This document shows positions 60,401-64,000 of a stretch of 64,000 bases of DNA, piece after piece (the stretch's first letter is position 1; each line of letters begins with the position of its first letter). This DNA comes from Terebella lapidaria (lineage: Eukaryota; Annelida; Polychaeta; Terebellida; Terebellidae): positions 6,944,001 through 7,008,000 of the forward strand of contig OX424564.1 in NCBI GenBank assembly GCA_949152475.1, written 5' to 3'. Position numbers and translations under genes: made by a program. The notes under the pieces are model-generated. The model saw only the letters and a list, made by a program, of their open reading frames with translations. It ran no database searches and was not told where the DNA came from.

Positions 60401-60569
60401 GATGCACAGCCAGTGTCTTCCATAAATACATCAGTATCCCATCACTGACAATTTCAAAATGTGCACTTCCTAGCAGTGAGTGAGTTTGAACTATTGTAAT
60501 GAATAAGCAATGCTAACTAATTAATATCATTTAATTACTACAGCCACAATAACTCCACTGGACTTTCTC
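57437..60569. other. Upstream of DGAT1, no gene seen
   Basis: Probable DGAT1 promoter at the left edge. C- and G-runs at about 57852-57880, 58818-58830 and 59483-59498. No exon recognised. Confidence 0.5.
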
Positions 60570-62790
60570 AGTTCACTGGCGGATTCAGGGGGGGGTGCAC
60601 CCGGCGCGCACCCCCCCTATGGGGAAAAAAAAGAGAAAAAGAAAAGTAAAAAGAGAGAGCAAGAAGAAAAGAAAAAAGAGAGAGCAAAAAGCTATAGAAA
60701 ATGTGGGTATGCACCTATGTAACGAAATATGAGTGTAATTTTCCTCGTTTGATATTTTTGACCGGGGGGGGGGGGGGGGGGGGGAAGCGGAGGGAGGGGG
60801 GTAGAGCCCCACAATATATTTTCAACAAAAAAATCCGTGACTCAGAAATATGTTAAGATGCATTACAGCGTTACATAGGCCTAACATTCGTTGGTCAATA
60901 ATTATGCAATTGAGTGTCTCATTAATCATGAGTTCTTCAAGTTATATGACAATGTAAAGTGATAACAATGTTTACATGCATGTGTGGAATGAAAAATACT
61001 CAATCAGAGCCAGAGAGAGCTCAGAATCAACCACAGAACATGAAAAAAGCTCTGGCTTCTGGGGCCCTTGAGCGGGCCCCAGACCGCACGCCGTGTAAGC
61101 TACCACCTATCCCATGTATCCACCTCACTTCGCTCGGTCGCTTGACTCCTCTAACCAGCTTGCCATCCCCCCCCCCCCCACCCCTCCAATAATAAATCTA
61201 GTCCGACACACTTGACTTCATACTGAAACTGTCATTGAATATACACAGGGGATATTTTTTATTTTATTTATTTGTTACAGGCAGAGTTCTTTATAACTCT
61301 GGATATAATTCTGGATGTCAGCATAACTTGGAAGATAATTATATCTCATCTTTATAAATAAACGATTGACCATCACCATGTCTGGTGCATAAGAACCTTA
61401 GAACAGCCTTGGAATGGTAGGACTATTAGACCTTCCTTTCTTTGAAAATCTAAATCTTCATTTACAACAGAACTAAGCAGACTTCTAAAGTAAAATTCTA
61501 CTTATTGATTTCACAAGGTGCAGTTGTAAAATACACCTTAGAAACCATCTCAGAGACACTAAATTAAACAAGAAAATGCAGCAAACTGCGGAAGACGACA
61601 TTAGAGCTTGAGCACATCATCAGCACCACGACAGCTGAATGTATCTTACACAACGTTACGCCCCCCCCCCCCCACCCCCAAAGAAAAAAAGAAGCCATAA
61701 TTTTATCCCCTACATGATTCATTTCCGTATACCAGGATGAAAAACATGGCCTACTTCATTCATATTACTAATAAGTAAACATTTATTTTAAAACCGATCA
61801 ATGGAACAGATACGCCTGAACCTCATTAAAATATCCTCAAAAGATTGGAAATTATGAGGAATATCTGCATCTGATATCATCAGATATAGCCTAACACATG
61901 CCTTTACTGGGCAAATTAAAATACCAGTTAAGACTTCGCAATCCAACACAGAACAGAACACCAGCTTAATTGTCATTTTATCAAATACGTCAAATTACGG
62001 TAAATGTAGCCGTGGCATCGCAGACGAATCTTTGTGTTTACTTCATAACGCCTAAAATGTCCACACGCAGATGCCCACATGCATGTATGCATGCACGAAT
62101 TGCTGAACAGAAATTGTGTTCCAAAATACGCGTGATTGTGGTAAAATTTGCTTTGCATTCTGGGAACGTCAATTTCCATTGGCTCCGCCATTTTGGGACG
62201 TTTTTGGATAGTTTGAACATTTTACGTCATTTTCTCAAACCTAGCACATCGATTCATGCCTGATATATCTGTGGAATAGTCAAAATTTCCCATCAATTCG
62301 AGAGATTTTATGTCAAGGACGAAGGAAATCCTCATTTGAAGTAGGTATCTAAACGTTTACATGCCAAAACGTGCGTTGATAGGTTGGCGTGAAACCTCCA
62401 TAAAAAAGTCAGCACATAGACATGTAGAGGGTTGGGGCCTTCGCCCCCAACGCTCTAATGTCAAAAAAATATCTCGGGGGCGTACGGCGCCCCCGAACCC
62501 CCAGACGTCACCGCATAAGGCTTCACTCGCTAGTCAGTGATGTATCCTCCATTCACAACAAAAACAGACTCCTAAAGTGAAAATCTACTTAGTGATTTCA
62601 TAATGTATAGTTGTAAATACACCTTAGAAACCATCTCAGAGACACTAAATTCCGGGCTTACGGCGCCTCCCAAACCCCCAGACCGCATAAGGCTTCGCTC
62701 ACTACGCTCGCTCACACTATTTCAAGATTACGTACATTCAAGAAGAGCACCCCCCCTATTCAAAAATCCTGGATCCGCCCCTGCAGTTCA
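60570..62790. repeat. Composite of old repeats bounded by inverted 'ggcggat(t/c)cagg' ends
   Basis: The left end 'cactggcggattcagggggg' (near 60575) is inverted relative to the right end 'cctggatccgcccctgcagt' (near 62768-62787). Between them a ~100-bp direct repeat ('accttagaaaccatctcaga') occurs at 61465-61570 and 62555-62655, as do GC-rich 'ggcgcccccgaacccccaga'-type words. Poly-G at 60765-60783 and poly-C at 61168-61180 and 61661-61672. No gene. Confidence 0.55.
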
Positions 62791-63314
62791 ATAATTTCTT
62801 AGAACACTTTTCCTTTCTCAGTCCAATAAATGTTGCTCATCTTGATAATTTGATCAATGTTAAACTTGAATAGTAGGACTTTTCATTGAAAACTTCAACA
62901 TGTGGAATGTACATTGTAAGCTCACAAATTATGGGATGTGTGCTATAAAACAGGCAGCAAAATGTATGATCAATAGTAGGGCTCATTGTTATGTTACCTT
63001 TTTGATATACATGTATCCCCACACAAAAAATTATTGGAATTGGTTGAGATCTGTGGCCTGTAAAGCGAGCACAAGGAAATCTCTGTGGACGGGCACTTGG
63101 CTCAAATCCATAGTAGGCCTATCTGTCAAACTTTGTTGGGGGATACAGTTATGCTACTAATGCTGGATACCGCAATGTACATGATGTACGGTAACATGAA
63201 CTAGTTTGTACCAATATAATGACATGTTCAAGAGCGAGTGAGTTTATGGATGAAAGAAAATCAGAAATTTTCAGCTGGATTCAACAGGTTTGTTTGTCTG
63301 ATAAACTAAAAAAA
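62791..63314. other. Spacer, no gene seen
   Basis: No coding or repeat feature recognised. Confidence 0.45.
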
Positions 63315-63357
63315 TTAGCCCAAGGGCTAAGAAAGGTTACCGGACAATATATATTTT
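63315..63357 (+). mobile_element. 5' end of the hairpin-ended AGGTCA element
   Basis: TTAGCCCAAGGGCTAA (63315-63330) and AGGTTACCGGAC, cut off after ~40 bp by the next element. Confidence 0.65.
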
Positions 63358-64000
63358 AGCACCGAGGGTGCTGTAGCTTACCGGCAATCATGTAAATTGC
63401 GTAGAATACTGAATACATATAAATTGTTACACTGATGTTAAAATCTATATGTTAAAACATCTTCGTAAATGTTGATAGAAACACATTTTCTGTATGGACT
63501 ATAATACGAAATCAAGTTACATCTTGAAAGATTTTTTTCGTTAATGACAAGTTTTCACAGACAGTCGATTCAAAGGCAACAAAACACATCACAAACGTAC
63601 ATAAGGATAATCTCATACATGATTTTGAGGAAAACTGTCTGAATAGATTTCGATAAAATGACCACCAAAAGCAAAATTCATTGTCAAGGTCACCACTCAA
63701 ACCACAATATATGATTTCCCATTTGAATGTGCCAATACTTAGGCTCTATCTTGAAGTGTTCTATGAGATTACTCTGCATAGCTCCCATTATGAAGGAAAA
63801 CTTCGGTGAAATTTTTTTAAGTCCGAAACAATTTTCAATGGCCAAATTTTTATTATCAAAATGGCCACCCCACGCAAACCGTCATTTCAAAGACAACAAA
63901 ATTTATAAACATCACAAAGGTACATGAGGAGAATCTTATACATGATTTTGAGGAAAACTGTCTGAATAGATTTCGAGAAAATGACCACCAAAGGCAAAAT
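63358..64000 (+). mobile_element. AGCACC...GGTGCT hairpin element, second copy (runs off the window)
   Basis: Colinear with 40721-41300: AGCACCGAGGGTGCT, 'gtagcttaccggcaatcatg', 'atacgaaatcaagttacat', 'acagacagtcgattcaaagg'. It carries a partial internal duplication around 63540-63660 and 63880-64000. Truncated by the window end. Confidence 0.75.

Noticed and set aside
60585..60812. Pro/Ser/Phe-rich minus-strand ORF
   Set aside because: Low-complexity translation of poly-G and GA-rich tracts.
1..64000. CRISPR array, bacterial operons or tRNA genes
   Set aside because: The tandem arrays have long, non-unique units and no spacers; genes are spliced and eukaryotic; no tRNA-like cloverleaf with A/B boxes was noticed by eye.

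Overview
Metazoan genomic DNA, most likely from a marine invertebrate. The genes have many short exons with GT-AG introns, and the intergenic space is dense with retrotransposons, MITEs and satellites. The exact phylum cannot be fixed from this window; a mollusc-like, other lophotrochozoan or invertebrate deuterostome genome would all fit. Exon models below were built by hand, matching splice sites and reading phase, without transcript evidence.

Four host genes can be modelled completely. (1) 8894-10033 (+): a three-exon, 267-aa orphan protein with two C2HC zinc fingers. (2) 11328-13979 (-): a six-exon homolog of SHFL/Shiftless (C19orf66), the vertebrate inhibitor of programmed -1 ribosomal frameshifting. 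(3) 28522-29750 (-): a three-exon, 154-aa EF-hand protein. (4) 50783-57334/57436 (-): a fifteen-exon DGAT1, the MBOAT-family enzyme of triacylglycerol synthesis. I see no sign that the four act in one pathway.

Repeat landscape, left to right. 1-7130 is a nest of repeats: ~360-bp units carrying RFX/X-box-like palindromes in opposite orientations, a foldback element with ~245-bp arms around a dead LINE, and a 5'-truncated LINE with an intact RT ORF. 16685-17170 is a LINE 3' remnant. 17493-22096 is a complete Ty3/Gypsy-type LTR retrotransposon with a 5-bp target duplication and near-identical LTRs, but a broken coding region. 23112-24453 is a Penelope-like RT.

From 25648 to 48620, and again at 63315-64000, one family dominates: non-autonomous elements with terminal hairpins and a 12-bp terminal inverted repeat. 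Their interiors are packed with AGGTCA half-sites (TCAAGGTCA and the direct repeat AGGTCA-A-AGGTCA). Several satellites lie among them with periods of about 121, 131, 134 and exactly 147 bp. MITEs lie at 37475-37955, 48925-49212 and 55505-55797, and a foldback at 53923-54348; the last two are in DGAT1 introns. 57440-64000 is gene-free, with G/C homopolymers and old repeats.

The most unusual features are the invertebrate SHFL gene with a GC-AG intron, the nuclear-receptor-site arrays with fixed geometry, the compensatory changes in the terminal hairpins, and the 147-bp satellite.
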